Positions 10,662 through 19,798 are shown, counted from the stretch's first letter. The stretch: 64,000 nt of DNA from Empedobacter brevis NBRC 14943 = ATCC 43319 (GCF_000382425.1 NZ_KB908291.1:550060-614059); one strand, 5' to 3'. The notes: generated by a model not told the origin, from the letters alone. A program made the numbers and translations.

Positions 10662-11318
10662 TTATTTTCCTAGCAACCTTGATGTTACATGACTACTAAA
10701 TGTTTCAACATACTTATTCTCAATAAATTCTACAGTCATTGTTCCATCAAAATCTTCTATCGTAATTATTTTTATTTTGTCGTTTAATTGGATGTTTTTT
10801 GAATTCAGATATTTCAAAAATTCATCAGAAGATCCAGTTACAGCACAAATTTCTACCACATCACCTTCTTGAAATTCAGACAGCTTTTTATAATTAATCA
10901 TCTCTACATTTCCATATTTATCCGGAATTGGAGAACCATGCGGATCCAATTTTGGATAATTTAGCAGTTCATCCATTTTATCAAAAAAAAGCGGACTTTG
11001 AATGTGCTCTATTTGTTCTGCTATTTCATGAACCTGTTCCCAACCAAATCCCATTTTTTCGACCAAAAACATTTCAGTTAAACGATGTTTCCTTACAATC
11101 AAAGAGGCTTTTAATATACCTTTCTCAGACAATCGAAGAGGTTTATACGATTCGTAAATAACCAAATCTTTTTCGGCTAATTTCTTCATCATGCTATTTA
11201 CAGTAGGCATTTTTATTTCCAAATGCTTACTCAAATCTTTCACATTTACTTCTCCTCCTCCATTTCCTGAAAGATGAAACAGTGCTTTGAGGTAATTTTC
11301 TTCGACCAATGAATTCAT
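10662..11318 (-). CDS. DtxR/MntR family metal-dependent repressor
   Basis: A 218-residue metal-sensing repressor. The N-terminal winged helix (LVEENYLKALFHLS ... IKMPTVNSMMKKLAEKDLV) is followed by the dimerisation and metal-binding domain (RKHRLTEMFLVEKMGFGWEQVHEIAEQIEHI) with DPHGSPIP. A C-terminal FeoA/SH3-like domain starts near residue 145, as in IdeR-type members. It is divergent from a TonB receptor gene, the usual target arrangement. On the minus strand TATATTTG (11330-11323), a perfect -7 element, ends only four bases before the ATG, so the message may be leaderless. Iron or manganese is the likely effector. Confidence 0.93.
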   Translation of the reverse strand: MNSLVEENYLKALFHLSGNGGGEVNVKDLSKHLEIKMPTVNSMMKKLAEKDLVIYESYKPLRLSEKGILKASLIVRKHRLTEMFLVEKMGFGWEQVHEIAEQIEHIQSPLFFDKMDELLNYPKLDPHGSPIPDKYGNVEMINYKKLSEFQEGDVVEICAVTGSSDEFLKYLNSKNIQLNDKIKIITIEDFDGTMTVEFIENKYVETFSSHVTSRLLGK

Positions 11319-11322
11319 TTAA

Positions 11323-11330
11323 CAAATATA
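11323..11330 (-). promoter_or_regulatory. -7 element for the DtxR-family gene
   Basis: TATATTTG on the minus strand fits TAnnTTTG and sits directly in front of the start codon at 11318, implying a very short or absent 5' leader. Confidence 0.5.
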
Positions 11331-11376
11331 ATTGAAACATTTATTTCAAAACAAAAACTATTATTATAATATTTTT

Positions 11377-11392
11377 GTTAGATTTGTCTAAC
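11377..11392 (+). promoter_or_regulatory. Palindromic operator overlapping the -7 box of the TonB receptor gene
   Basis: GTTAGA-TTTG-TCTAAC is a perfect inverted repeat with 6-bp arms. TAGATTTG (11379-11386) inside it matches TAnnTTTG exactly, so a bound repressor would block the promoter. The TTAGAnnnnTCTAA form resembles DtxR-family boxes. A second imperfect palindrome (TTGAAA-CATTTA-TTTCAA, 11332-11349) lies nearer the regulator gene. The divergent DtxR-type regulator is the obvious candidate to bind. Confidence 0.65.
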
Positions 11393-11422
11393 TTTTAAAT
11401 TTCAAAAAGAAAAGAAAATAAT

Positions 11423-13483
11423 ATGAAAAAGAAAATTTACTTTATTCTCGCCTTAGCTCCGCTCATTTCATATGCGCAAATTGAGCAAAAAGATAGTATA
11501 CATATCAAAAAAGATTCAATTAGTGATTTAGATGAAATTGTAGTTACGGGCACAATGAAAGCAGTAAAAAAATCAGACAGTCCGGTTCCGATAGAAATCT
11601 ATACGCCAAAGTTTTTCCAAAAAAACCCAACCCCTTCTCTTTTTGATGCTGTCCAATTAATAAATGGTGTCCAGCCACAATTAAATTGCAATGTCTGCAA
11701 TACCGGAGACATCCACATTAACGGAATGGAAGGACCCTATACGATGATTTTAATTGACGGCATGCCAATTGTTTCTTCCTTATCAACAGTTTATGGATTA
11801 AGCGGAATCCCTAATTCCTTAGTCGACCGCATAGAAGTTGTAAAAGGTCCGGCATCTTCTCTTTATGGTACAGAAGCAATGGGTGGAATAATCAATGTCA
11901 TTACTAAATCTCCCAAATCTGCTCCAAAATTAGCTTTAGATGCTTTTACAACATCATGGTTGGAAACCAATCTTGATGGAGGCTATAAATACAAATTAGG
12001 ACAAAAAGTGAACAGTTTATTTGGTTTCAATTATTTTAATTATAGCCATAAAAAAGATAAAAATAAAGACGGTTTCACAGATGTTACATTGCAAGATCGT
12101 ATTACTCTTTTTAATAAATTCGCTTTCGAACGCAAAGAAAACAGAACGGCTTCTCTTGCTTTACGGTATTTATATGAAGACCGTTGGGGAGGTGAAACCA
12201 ACTGGAAACGAAAATTACACAGAGGAAGTGAAGAAATCTATGCAGAAAGCATTATGACAAATCGTTTCGAAGCAATAGGGATGTATCAATTACCTGTTAA
12301 AGAAAAAATTATGACTCAATTTTCGTATAATTTCCATCAACAAAACTCTTTTTACGGACCAGAATCATACCAGGGAAAACAACAGGTTGTCTTTGCACAA
12401 GCTTATTGGGATAAGATAATAGGAAAACACAGTTTACTTTTAGGATCTTCTTTCAAATACACGTATTATGATGACGACACCAGAGGAACCGGAGAATATG
12501 ACGGATCAGGAAAGCTCATTAAAAATAACCCGATGAATACGCCTATTCCCGGTATTTTCCTCCAAGATGAATGGTCTTTAAATGCAGTTAACAAACTTTT
12601 AATTGGTTACCGTTTCGACTATGACAAAACACACAAAGGAATACATTCTCCGAGAATTGCTTATAAATTCTCACCTTCTGCTCATCACACTCTAAGAGCT
12701 AGTTTTGGGACAGGCTTTCGTGTTGTAAATGTTTTCACTGAAGATCATCGTGCATTAACAGGTGCAAGACAAGTTGTTTTTGAAAATGAATTAAAACCTG
12801 AAAAATCTTATAACGGGAATATTAATTATGTTTTCAAATTACCCACCTCTTTTGCTGCATTAAATTTTGATTTAACAACATTTTACTCTTATTTCACTAA
12901 CAAGATTATTGCTGATACGGACACAGATGAAACAAAAATACTTTACGATAATTTAGATGGACATGCCATTTCACAAGGTGTTTCATTAAACATAGATGCT
13001 ACATTTGATTTTCCGTTAAAATTTATGCTTGGAGCTACTTATATGGATGTTTACAAAAAAGAAAACGACATAAAAGAAGTCCAATACCATGCTCCAAAAT
13101 GGTCTGGTAATTTCTTGGCAAGTTATACTTTCAAGAAAGGTTTCACAGTTGATTTGACTGCAAATTACAATGACAAAATGAAGTTACCTAGAGTAGAAAA
13201 CGACTATCGTCCGGCTTATTCAAAACCTACTTTTATTGCAAATCTTCAGTTAACTAAATCATTCAAAAACAATATTGAGTTATACGGAGGAGTTAAAAAT
13301 ATTTTCAATGTCTTGCCAAAAGGAGATGTCATTGCCCGTTGGTGGGATCCTTTTGGAGAACCAGGTAATGGTGTTACTCCGCCCAAAGGAAGAAACGATG
13401 TTATTTTTGAACCAAATGATTACAGTTACACGCCTATGCAGGGAACAAGAGGTTTTATTGGTATTCGATACAATTTACGATAA
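11423..13483 (+). CDS. TonB-dependent outer-membrane receptor, probably metal related
   Basis: A 686-residue receptor with a signal peptide (MKKKIYFILALAPLISYAQ). The plug domain starts DEIVVTGTMKAVKKSDSPVPIEIY and contains VDRIEVVKGPASSLYGTEAMGGIINVITK. The barrel ends in the terminal strand FIGIRYNLR. The plug has an unusual CNVC pair (C89, C92) in LNCNVCNTGDIHINGMEGPY. The gene is divergent from a DtxR-family regulator and overlaps by one base the start of a secreted thioredoxin-like gene, so iron or another metal is the likely cargo. The substrate itself is inferred from context only. Confidence 0.9.
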   Translation: MKKKIYFILALAPLISYAQIEQKDSIHIKKDSISDLDEIVVTGTMKAVKKSDSPVPIEIYTPKFFQKNPTPSLFDAVQLINGVQPQLNCNVCNTGDIHINGMEGPYTMILIDGMPIVSSLSTVYGLSGIPNSLVDRIEVVKGPASSLYGTEAMGGIINVITKSPKSAPKLALDAFTTSWLETNLDGGYKYKLGQKVNSLFGFNYFNYSHKKDKNKDGFTDVTLQDRITLFNKFAFERKENRTASLALRYLYEDRWGGETNWKRKLHRGSEEIYAESIMTNRFEAIGMYQLPVKEKIMTQFSYNFHQQNSFYGPESYQGKQQVVFAQAYWDKIIGKHSLLLGSSFKYTYYDDDTRGTGEYDGSGKLIKNNPMNTPIPGIFLQDEWSLNAVNKLLIGYRFDYDKTHKGIHSPRIAYKFSPSAHHTLRASFGTGFRVVNVFTEDHRALTGARQVVFENELKPEKSYNGNINYVFKLPTSFAALNFDLTTFYSYFTNKIIADTDTDETKILYDNLDGHAISQGVSLNIDATFDFPLKFMLGATYMDVYKKENDIKEVQYHAPKWSGNFLASYTFKKGFTVDLTANYNDKMKLPRVENDYRPAYSKPTFIANLQLTKSFKNNIELYGGVKNIFNVLPKGDVIARWWDPFGEPGNGVTPPKGRNDVIFEPNDYSYTPMQGTRGFIGIRYNLR

Positions 13484-13929
13484 TGAAAAACTGGTATTTA
13501 GCATTCTTTTTACTATCATTCAACGTTCACGCACAAATTTCGTTAGAAAAATTCAATTCGGTTTTTCAGGAAAAACCTAAACCCATTCTATTGTATTTCT
13601 CTACCTCATGGTGCAGCTATTGCATGATTCAAAAAAAACAAATCGAAAAAGATAAAAGTTTACTCCACATTTTAAATGAAAACATTTATTATTTGGAGTT
13701 GAATGCCGAATCAATCGAAAAAATTATGTTTTTAAATCAACAATATCATTTTGATTCAAAAAAGAAAAGGAACTCATTCCTAGAAGAATTTGTTTCATCA
13801 GAAGAACAGGTAAGTTATCCATATTGGGTTTTACTATCCAAAGACCTTAAAATAGAAATGACCTATTCCGGACTGATTAAAAATAAACCACTTAAATTAC
13901 TATTGGAAAAGTATTTTCAAAAGCCCTAA
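13483..13929 (+). CDS. Secreted thioredoxin-like protein (WCSYC)
   Basis: A 148-residue protein with a signal peptide (MKNWYLAFFLLSFNVHA) and a thioredoxin fold with active site WCSYC (residues 43-47) in LLYFSTSWCSYCMIQKKQIEKD. The start codon overlaps the receptor stop (TAATG), so the two genes are translationally coupled. A periplasmic thiol enzyme made with a receptor that has a CxxC pair suggests it keeps those cysteines reduced or oxidised, or reduces a metal complex; that is inference. Confidence 0.85.
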   Translation: MKNWYLAFFLLSFNVHAQISLEKFNSVFQEKPKPILLYFSTSWCSYCMIQKKQIEKDKSLLHILNENIYYLELNAESIEKIMFLNQQYHFDSKKKRNSFLEEFVSSEEQVSYPYWVLLSKDLKIEMTYSGLIKNKPLKLLLEKYFQKP

Positions 13930-13943
13930 TTTTTAGATTTAAG

Positions 13944-13973
13944 AAAAGCCTCAAGAAATCTTGAGGCTTTTTA
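13944..13973. terminator. Bidirectional terminator
   Basis: AAAAGCCTCAAG / CTTGAGGCTTTT, loop AAAT, with A and T runs on both sides. It separates the thioredoxin-like gene (+) from homoserine dehydrogenase (-), which converge here. Confidence 0.9.
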
Positions 13974-13983
13974 ATCACAAAAA

Positions 13984-15165
13984 TTACTCAAAAGCAATTA
14001 TTGAAAGATTTGTATTCTCAATAATCTCTTTTTGTTTCAGTTTTTCTATGTCAATCACACCAACAATATGGTTATAATTTTTACTTTGGTAACGTTCTTC
14101 AATTTCCTCAAAAAAAGATGAAACATCATCAGCCTGGCTCTCAAACCCAATGTAAACACGTCGTTTTCCGGTTTCGTTGAACACGCCTTTTTTCTCGTTT
14201 TCATACTTTCTAATCGAATACTTGTAATCGTATTTCAACGCAGAAATATCACTCAAAACAGCTGAAGATGTAGGGAAACGTCCTGCTCCTTTTCCATATA
14301 GAAATTGTTCATCCGAAAGTGAACTGCCAATCAAAACTCCGTTATATTCATTGTTCACAAGTGCAATTGTTTTATTAAGTTCTACAAAAGTCGGCAAAAC
14401 TGTAGAAGTTATTTCTCCTGTTTGATGATTAATTTTAGAATTTGCAATAAGTTTTATGGTATAATCCTTCTCCTTTGCATATTTAAAATCCTCCATCTTT
14501 AAAGACGTAATTCCCTTTCGAATAACATCTTGTACCTCAATCTTTTTCCCAAAAGCATGTAATGTAATAATTGCCAATTTACTTGCCGCATCGTAACCTT
14601 CTACATCTGCTGTTGGATCAACTTCTGCAAAACCATTTTCTTGTGCAGCCTTCAATGCATCTTGATACGATTCGTTTTCATTTGCCATCTTCGTTAAAAT
14701 GTAATTTGTCGTTCCATTTACAATTCCAGAAACATAATTCAATAAATCATTATCAAAATACTCTTCTAAATTTCGTATAATTGGAACCGAACCACAAACA
14801 GACGCTTCATATAAAAAAGAAACCTTGTTCTGTTCTTGCAAATCCAACAACTCCTTGTGATGTGCTGCAATTAATTTTTTATTTGCACTCACAACATGTT
14901 TCCTCTTATTAAATGCCTTTTTAATAATATCATGAGCCGCATCCGCGTCAGAGATTAACTCTAACACCACATTTATTTCATCATCATTTAAGATATCATC
15001 TGCATTCGTCGAAAATAATGCAGAAGGAGCGTTTCTGGTTTTTGAAGAATCTTTGATGACTATTCTCTTAATTGTAGCATTCAGCTGAGGTTTTTCTTCT
15101 AAAACCTTATATATTCCTTCTCCAACAACTCCAAATCCGAATAAGCCGATATTTATTTTTTTCAT
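13984..15165 (-). CDS. hom: Homoserine dehydrogenase
   Basis: Converts aspartate semialdehyde to homoserine, the branch point to threonine and methionine. It is a stand-alone enzyme of 393 residues, not fused to aspartokinase. The Rossmann motif GFGVVGEG is at residues 10-17. The catalytic region contains VNGTTNYILTKM and GFAEVDPTADVEGYDAASKLAII. The last 60 or so residues form a short regulatory-like tail. An upstream SAM-I riboswitch with a terminator lies in its leader, so expression should fall when S-adenosylmethionine is plentiful, placing the enzyme in methionine supply. Confidence 0.95.
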   Translation of the reverse strand: MKKINIGLFGFGVVGEGIYKVLEEKPQLNATIKRIVIKDSSKTRNAPSALFSTNADDILNDDEINVVLELISDADAAHDIIKKAFNKRKHVVSANKKLIAAHHKELLDLQEQNKVSFLYEASVCGSVPIIRNLEEYFDNDLLNYVSGIVNGTTNYILTKMANENESYQDALKAAQENGFAEVDPTADVEGYDAASKLAIITLHAFGKKIEVQDVIRKGITSLKMEDFKYAKEKDYTIKLIANSKINHQTGEITSTVLPTFVELNKTIALVNNEYNGVLIGSSLSDEQFLYGKGAGRFPTSSAVLSDISALKYDYKYSIRKYENEKKGVFNETGKRRVYIGFESQADDVSSFFEEIEERYQSKNYNHIVGVIDIEKLKQKEIIENTNLSIIAFE

Positions 15166-15216
15166 GTATTTCTTTCTTTTTTATGAATTGATTTTATTAG
15201 AAAAAGTGAAGAAAAA

Positions 15217-15256
15217 AAATTGGTTCAATTGCAAATAAAAACAATTGAACCAATTT
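15217..15256 (-). terminator. Riboswitch-controlled terminator in the hom leader
   Basis: Minus-strand hairpin with 14-bp arms (AATTGGTTCAATTG / CAATTGAACCAATT), a 10-base loop and an 8-T run. It lies between the SAM-I aptamer and the hom start, the expected place for the expression platform. The leader segment AACCAAT (around 15282-15288) can pair with ATTGGTT of the 5' arm and is a candidate antiterminator. Confidence 0.85.
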
Positions 15257-15297
15257 TAATAACGAATATTATTGAATGATTGGTTTTAACTAATTTT

Positions 15298-15398
15298 TAT
15301 TCATCTTCCCTTAATCAGGATGGATTTAGCACCTTGATCAATGAATCAGGTTGCTAAAGTTTCTTTGGGCCATTTCCCTCCACTTTTCTTGATAAAAT
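15298..15398 (-). ncRNA. SAM-I riboswitch (S box) before hom
   Basis: Read on the minus strand, the leader shows the S-box core in order: GTGGAGGGA, TGGCCC, GAAAC, GCAACC, AAGGTGCTAAATCC. P1 can form between TTTATC (15396-15391) and GATGAA (15305-15300). A consensus promoter (TTTG, 21-base spacer, TAAATTTG at 15434-15427) starts transcription about 25 bases before the aptamer. A strong terminator follows, so control is by transcription termination on SAM binding. Confidence 0.93.
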
Positions 15399-15426
15399 CT
15401 AAACTTTAATGAACTATTTCTGACAG

Positions 15427-15459
15427 CAAATTTAGATGAAATTATTTTACTTTTCCAAA
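15427..15459 (-). promoter_or_regulatory. Promoter of the SAM riboswitch-hom transcript
   Basis: Minus-strand TTTG (15459-15456), 21-base spacer, TAAATTTG (15434-15427): a good match to the Bacteroidota consensus, placed just upstream of the aptamer. Confidence 0.7.
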
Positions 15460-15829
15460 ATTTTTTACATCGAAACATTTATTATTTTCTATACAAATCG
15501 AAATAAAAGGTTTTTTTAAGAATATTATTCTATTTATTCGCATATTTAAAAAAAATATTCTTAAAAATTTAAATAAAAGAAAAAACAAATCATATTCTTT
15601 TTCTAAAAAAAAATCATAATTCTAAAATATATTCTAAAATACCATACATAAAAATAGTTTTAAAATATTATTTCCTACAATATTTATTTTAATAGAATTA
15701 TTTTCTAAAATAATAAATTTTAAACATAAAATCATCTTTAAAGAATCCGCAATGATTAACTTATTTTATTTCATCTTTCTCAAACAATCTTTTTTATGCT
15801 TGTCATTTTTTTATTTTAAGCGAAATAGA
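15460..15829. other. Very AT-rich spacer between two divergent riboswitch leaders
   Basis: About 370 bases of almost pure A/T with repeated short words such as TATTCTAAAATA and ATTCTTAAAAAT. I see no ORF, RNA gene or strong hairpin in it. It probably holds upstream elements for the divergent hom and metH promoters. Confidence 0.5.
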
Positions 15830-15837
15830 TAATTTTG
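15830..15837 (+). promoter_or_regulatory. -7 element of the metH transcript
   Basis: TAATTTTG fits TAnnTTTG. Transcription would start near 15842, right at the first base pairs of the SAM aptamer that follows. The nearest TTG (15800-15802) is farther away than the usual spacing. Confidence 0.6.
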
Positions 15838-15843
15838 CAGGTA

Positions 15844-15941
15844 CCTTATGAAGAAAGATGGAGGGATTAGGCCCGTAGATATCTTGGCAACCCAAAGTAA
15901 AGTTGGGTGCTACATCCTACTCAAAACAGAGAAAGATAAGG
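15844..15941 (+). ncRNA. SAM riboswitch before metH
   Basis: The core elements occur in S-box order: GATGGAGGGAT, AGGCCCG, TTGGCAACC, a CCCAA/TTGGG hairpin (P3), then GGTGCTACATCCTACTC. P1 is CCTTAT (15844-15849) with ATAAGG (15936-15941). Compared with the hom aptamer, the segment after GGCCC (GTAGATATCTTGGC) departs from the usual GAUGAAACC, so it may belong to the SAM-I/IV-type variants. A second ATAAGG (15963-15968), just before the start codon, could compete for CCTTAT and may be part of the switch. No clear terminator follows, so translational control is more likely. Confidence 0.88.
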
Positions 15942-15985
15942 AATTACTTCACCACTCTTCCCATAAGGTTTTTAAAAAAATTAGA

Positions 15986-16984
15986 ATGAAATTAAACGAT
16001 ATACTAAAAAAACGTATTGTGATTTTAGACGGTGCAATGGGAACAATGATCCAAAAGCACAATTTACAGGAAGAACATTATCGCGGAGAACGATTCAAAG
16101 ATTTTCATACTTCTTTAAAAGGAAATAACGATTTATTAGTTTTAACTCAACCTCATATTATCAAGGATATTCACCGCGAATATTTGGCAGCAGGAGCAGA
16201 TTTAATTGAAACAAATACATTCAATGCCAATATTATCTCGATGATTGATTATGATATGGTTGATTTGGTTGATGAATTAAATGCCGAAGCTGTTCGTTTA
16301 GCCAAAGAAGCTTGCGAAGAATTTTCTACACCCGATAAACCTCGTTTTGTAGTCGGTTCATTAGGACCTACCAATAAAACAGCTTCGATTTCTCCTCAGG
16401 TAAACGATCCGAGTTACCGCGACATTGATTTTGATACACTGGCAAATGTTTATTACCGCCAAGCCAAAACCATGTTAGAAGCTGGCGCGGACATTTTATT
16501 AGTTGAAACGATTTTTGATACTCTTAATGCAAAAGCAGCATTTTTTGGAATTCAAGATGCAATTGACAAAACCGGAATTGATGTTCCGTTAATGGCTTCC
16601 GGAACTATAACAGATAAATCCGGGCGTACACTCTCAGGACAAACAACAGAGGCATTCCTTATATCATTAGAGCACATTGATTTACTTTCTGTTGGATTAA
16701 ACTGTGCTTTAGGCGCAACAGATTTGATTCCTTATTTAGAAGTTTTAGCAGAAAAAGCTCCATTTTATGTAAGCGCTTATCCCAATGCCGGTTTACCAAA
16801 TGCATTTGGAGGCTATGATGAAACACCGGAAATGATGCGTGATTTTGTGAAACCATTCTTAGAGAAAAAATTGGTTAATATTTTAGGAGGATGCTGCGGA
16901 ACTACACCGGAACATATCAAACTAATGGCAGAATTAGCAAAAGATTACGAACCTCGAAAAATCAGCGAAGAATGCCAGGTATAA
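15986..16984 (+). CDS. metH: Methionine synthase, homocysteine-binding subunit (split MetH, N-terminal part)
   Basis: A 332-residue homocysteine S-methyltransferase domain. It begins [23 protein letters not shown] and ends with the zinc ligands of [10 protein letters not shown]; a further zinc-site motif is GLNCALGA. The open frame continues upstream to 15848, but that part is the SAM aptamer, so the ATG at 15986 is the real start. The second half of MetH is a separate gene overlapping by 13 bases in another frame. The two products together make the cobalamin-dependent enzyme that methylates homocysteine. Confidence 0.93.
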   Translation: MKLNDILKKRIVILDGAMGTMIQKHNLQEEHYRGERFKDFHTSLKGNNDLLVLTQPHIIKDIHREYLAAGADLIETNTFNANIISMIDYDMVDLVDELNAEAVRLAKEACEEFSTPDKPRFVVGSLGPTNKTASISPQVNDPSYRDIDFDTLANVYYRQAKTMLEAGADILLVETIFDTLNAKAAFFGIQDAIDKTGIDVPLMASGTITDKSGRTLSGQTTEAFLISLEHIDLLSVGLNCALGATDLIPYLEVLAEKAPFYVSAYPNAGLPNAFGGYDETPEMMRDFVKPFLEKKLVNILGGCCGTTPEHIKLMAELAKDYEPRKISEECQV

Positions 16985-19635
16985 AAATTCAACTTTCCGG
17001 ATTAGAACCTTTGATTGTACGTGAAAATTCGAATTTTGTAAACGTTGGCGAACGAACAAATGTCACAGGTTCCAAAAAATTCTTGCGATTAATCAAAGAA
17101 GAAAAATTTGAAGAAGCATTGCAGGTTGCACGTGATCAGGTAGATGGAGGTGCTCAGGTCATCGACATTAATATGGACGAAGGAATGATTGACGGCGTGG
17201 CTTCTATGGTAAAATATTTACGATTGATTGCTTCTGAACCTGATATTTCAAAAGTTCCGATCATGATCGATTCTTCAAAATGGGAAATTATTGAAGCAGG
17301 GTTAAAAAATGTACAAGGAAAAGCAATTGTCAACTCAATTTCGTTAAAAGAAGGGGAAGAATTATTCATTGAACATGCCAAGAAAATCAAACGCTATGGT
17401 GCGGCAACAGTTGTCATGGCATTTGATGAAAAAGGACAAGCAGACAATTATGAACGTCGCCTCGAAATCGTCAAACGTTCGTATGATATTTTGGTGAATC
17501 AAGTTAAATTTAATCCAAGAGATATTATTTTCGATGTCAATATTTTTCCTGTTGCCACAGGAATGGAAGAACATCGACGCAATGCGATTGATTTTTTCGA
17601 CGCAACAAAATGGATCAAAGAAAACCTTCCCCATGCCTTAGTATCAGGCGGTGTTTCGAATGTTTCGTTTTCATTTCGTGGAAATAATGCCGTCCGTGAA
17701 GCCATGCATACTGCATTTCTGTATCACGCCATCAAACATGGAATGGATATGGGAATTGTAAATCCTGAAATGATTGAGATTTATGATGATATTCCAACCG
17801 ATTTACTGGAACATGTTGAAGATGTTTTATTGGATAGACGAGATGATGCAACAGAACGATTAATCGATTTTGCTGAACACTTGAAAGGTGTTACAAAAGA
17901 GAAAAAGAAAGATGATTCCTGGCGCGAATTACCGTTAGAAAAACGCATAGAAATTGCCTTGGTTAAAGGAATTACAGAGTTTATCGATCAAGATACAGCT
18001 GAAGCGTTAGATAAAATCGGTTCACCTCTTCGTGTGATCGAAGGTCCATTAATGGACGGAATGAATGTTGTCGGTGATTTGTTTGGAAGTGGAAAAATGT
18101 TTTTGCCGCAAGTGGTGAAGTCGGCTCGCGTCATGAAAAAATCTGTCGCTTACCTTACTCCCTTTTTAGAAGAAGAAAAACTTAGAAATAAAACAGACAA
18201 AGAACCTTCAAAAATATTGATGGCTACTGTAAAAGGTGATGTTCACGACATTGGAAAAAATATTGTGTCAGTTGTTTTGAGCTGCAATGGTTTTGAGATC
18301 ATAGATTTAGGTGTGATGGTTTCTTCAGAAACTATTTTAGAGGAAGCTCAGAAAAATAATGTGGATGTTATCGGACTTTCAGGATTAATTACACCATCAT
18401 TGGACGAAATGGTTCATGTTGCCAAAGAAATGAAACGCCTTAACCTTGATATTCCATTGATGATTGGCGGAGCTACAACTTCCAAAGCACACACTGCAGT
18501 GAAAATTGCTCCTGAATATGATAAAGCAATTCATGTTTTAGATGCTTCCCGCTCAGTAACTGTGTGTACAAAATTGGTAGGTACACAACAAGATGAGTTA
18601 TTTTCTGAAACAGTTACAGATTACACTAAAATTAGAGAAGGTTTTCTGAACCGTGCTGTAGCAAAAGAATATTTGACAATTGAAGAGGCGCGTAAAAATA
18701 AATTAAGCGTTAACTTCAACGAGCACAAACCTTTCAAGCCAGCTCAATTAGGTGTATTTACACACCAAGTGAGTATTACTGATTTGAAAGATTTTATCGA
18801 TTGGACACCATTCTTTAAAACCTGGGATTTGCACGGAAAATTTCCCGCAATCTTGGATGATGAAATTGTCGGAACAAATGCAAAAGAATTGTATGTGGAT
18901 GCCTTGGCGATGTTAAACAAAATTGAAGCAGAAAATCTAGCAAAGCCAAAAGCGGTTTATGGCTTATTTAAAGCCAATACAATAGATGACGATACAATAG
19001 AATTATTTGATGAACATGATCAGAAAATTGAAGAATTCTATACACTTCGCCAGCAAGCTAAAAAATCGAAAGGACAACCGAATATTTCAATTTCAGATTT
19101 TATTGCACCAAAAGATTCGGGTATCGAAGATTATATCGGCGCATTTGCTGTAACGGCAGGACAAGAAATTGAAGAAGTAGCAAAACAATACGAAACGAAT
19201 TTAGACGATTATAATTCGATTATGGTAAAAGCACTTGCAGATCGTTTAGCAGAAGCGTATGCGGAATATTTGCATAAATACATCCGAACAGAAGTTTGGG
19301 GGTATGCAAAAGATGAAACGTTATCGAATGAAGAATTAATTTCTGAAAAATACAAAGGAATACGCCCTGCTCCCGGTTATCCGGCTTGTCCTGATCATTT
19401 AGAAAAAGAAACTATTTTCAAAATTTTAGATGTTGAAAAAAATGCCGGTATCGAGTTAACGAGTTCTTTGGCGATGTATCCTGTTTCATCGGTCTCCGGT
19501 TATTATTTCGGGAGTCCGGAAGCGAAATATTTTGGTGTAGGAAAAATTAAAATGGATCAGGTAGAAGACTTTGCTCAACGTAAGAATATCGAATTGGCAA
19601 AAGCTGAACGTTGGTTGAGTCCAAACTTGGCGTAA
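16972..19635 (+). CDS. metH: Methionine synthase, folate/B12/AdoMet-activation part (split MetH, C-terminal part)
   Basis: An 887-residue protein starting [22 protein letters not shown]. The domains in order are: pterin-binding ([12 protein letters not shown] ... [10 protein letters not shown]), cap and B12-binding with the cobalt-ligand histidine in DVHDIGKN (near residue 425), and a C-terminal AdoMet activation domain with [12 protein letters not shown] near residue 795. An in-frame start exists at 16891 but lies inside the first gene; 16972 gives the normal domain border. Expression must follow the SAM riboswitch upstream. It requires cobalamin. Confidence 0.94.
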   Translation: MPGIKIQLSGLEPLIVRENSNFVNVGERTNVTGSKKFLRLIKEEKFEEALQVARDQVDGGAQVIDINMDEGMIDGVASMVKYLRLIASEPDISKVPIMIDSSKWEIIEAGLKNVQGKAIVNSISLKEGEELFIEHAKKIKRYGAATVVMAFDEKGQADNYERRLEIVKRSYDILVNQVKFNPRDIIFDVNIFPVATGMEEHRRNAIDFFDATKWIKENLPHALVSGGVSNVSFSFRGNNAVREAMHTAFLYHAIKHGMDMGIVNPEMIEIYDDIPTDLLEHVEDVLLDRRDDATERLIDFAEHLKGVTKEKKKDDSWRELPLEKRIEIALVKGITEFIDQDTAEALDKIGSPLRVIEGPLMDGMNVVGDLFGSGKMFLPQVVKSARVMKKSVAYLTPFLEEEKLRNKTDKEPSKILMATVKGDVHDIGKNIVSVVLSCNGFEIIDLGVMVSSETILEEAQKNNVDVIGLSGLITPSLDEMVHVAKEMKRLNLDIPLMIGGATTSKAHTAVKIAPEYDKAIHVLDASRSVTVCTKLVGTQQDELFSETVTDYTKIREGFLNRAVAKEYLTIEEARKNKLSVNFNEHKPFKPAQLGVFTHQVSITDLKDFIDWTPFFKTWDLHGKFPAILDDEIVGTNAKELYVDALAMLNKIEAENLAKPKAVYGLFKANTIDDDTIELFDEHDQKIEEFYTLRQQAKKSKGQPNISISDFIAPKDSGIEDYIGAFAVTAGQEIEEVAKQYETNLDDYNSIMVKALADRLAEAYAEYLHKYIRTEVWGYAKDETLSNEELISEKYKGIRPAPGYPACPDHLEKETIFKILDVEKNAGIELTSSLAMYPVSSVSGYYFGSPEAKYFGVGKIKMDQVEDFAQRKNIELAKAERWLSPNLA

Positions 19636-19640
19636 AAACT

Positions 19641-19716
19641 GCGTCAGGGATTGAAGTGAAAATCCTTTGATGAATAGCAAAGATTGCAGCGAAAAGCCCG
19701 CCCGAAGGGAACGCCC
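19641..19716 (+). repeat. GC-rich structured interspersed element between metH and metF
   Basis: The stretch is more GC-rich than its surroundings. Its two halves have a parallel layout: GGGATTGAAGTGAAAATCC and AGATTGCAGCGAAAAGCCC. They are followed by the small hairpin CCC-GAA-GGG and ACGCCC. GCGT at the start can pair with ACGC (19711-19714), and AATCCTTTG can pair with CAAAGATT. I recall similar elements after genes in other Flavobacteriia genomes but cannot name the family with certainty (Flavo-1-like RNA is one possibility). Confidence 0.6.
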
Positions 19717-19798
19717 AAATGAAACATTAGCACTTAGACACTTACAACATAAATTATTACAGATTCGTCATACGAATTTTGCAACACGATTAAAAACA

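Noticed and set aside
15848..15985. N-terminal 46 residues of the metH ORF
   Set aside because: The DNA is a SAM aptamer and the residues match no MetH; the ATG at 15986 gives the normal start.
19667..19798. N-terminal 44 residues of the metF ORF
   Set aside because: They overlap the structured element and have no similarity to MetF; the ATG at 19799 fits the family.
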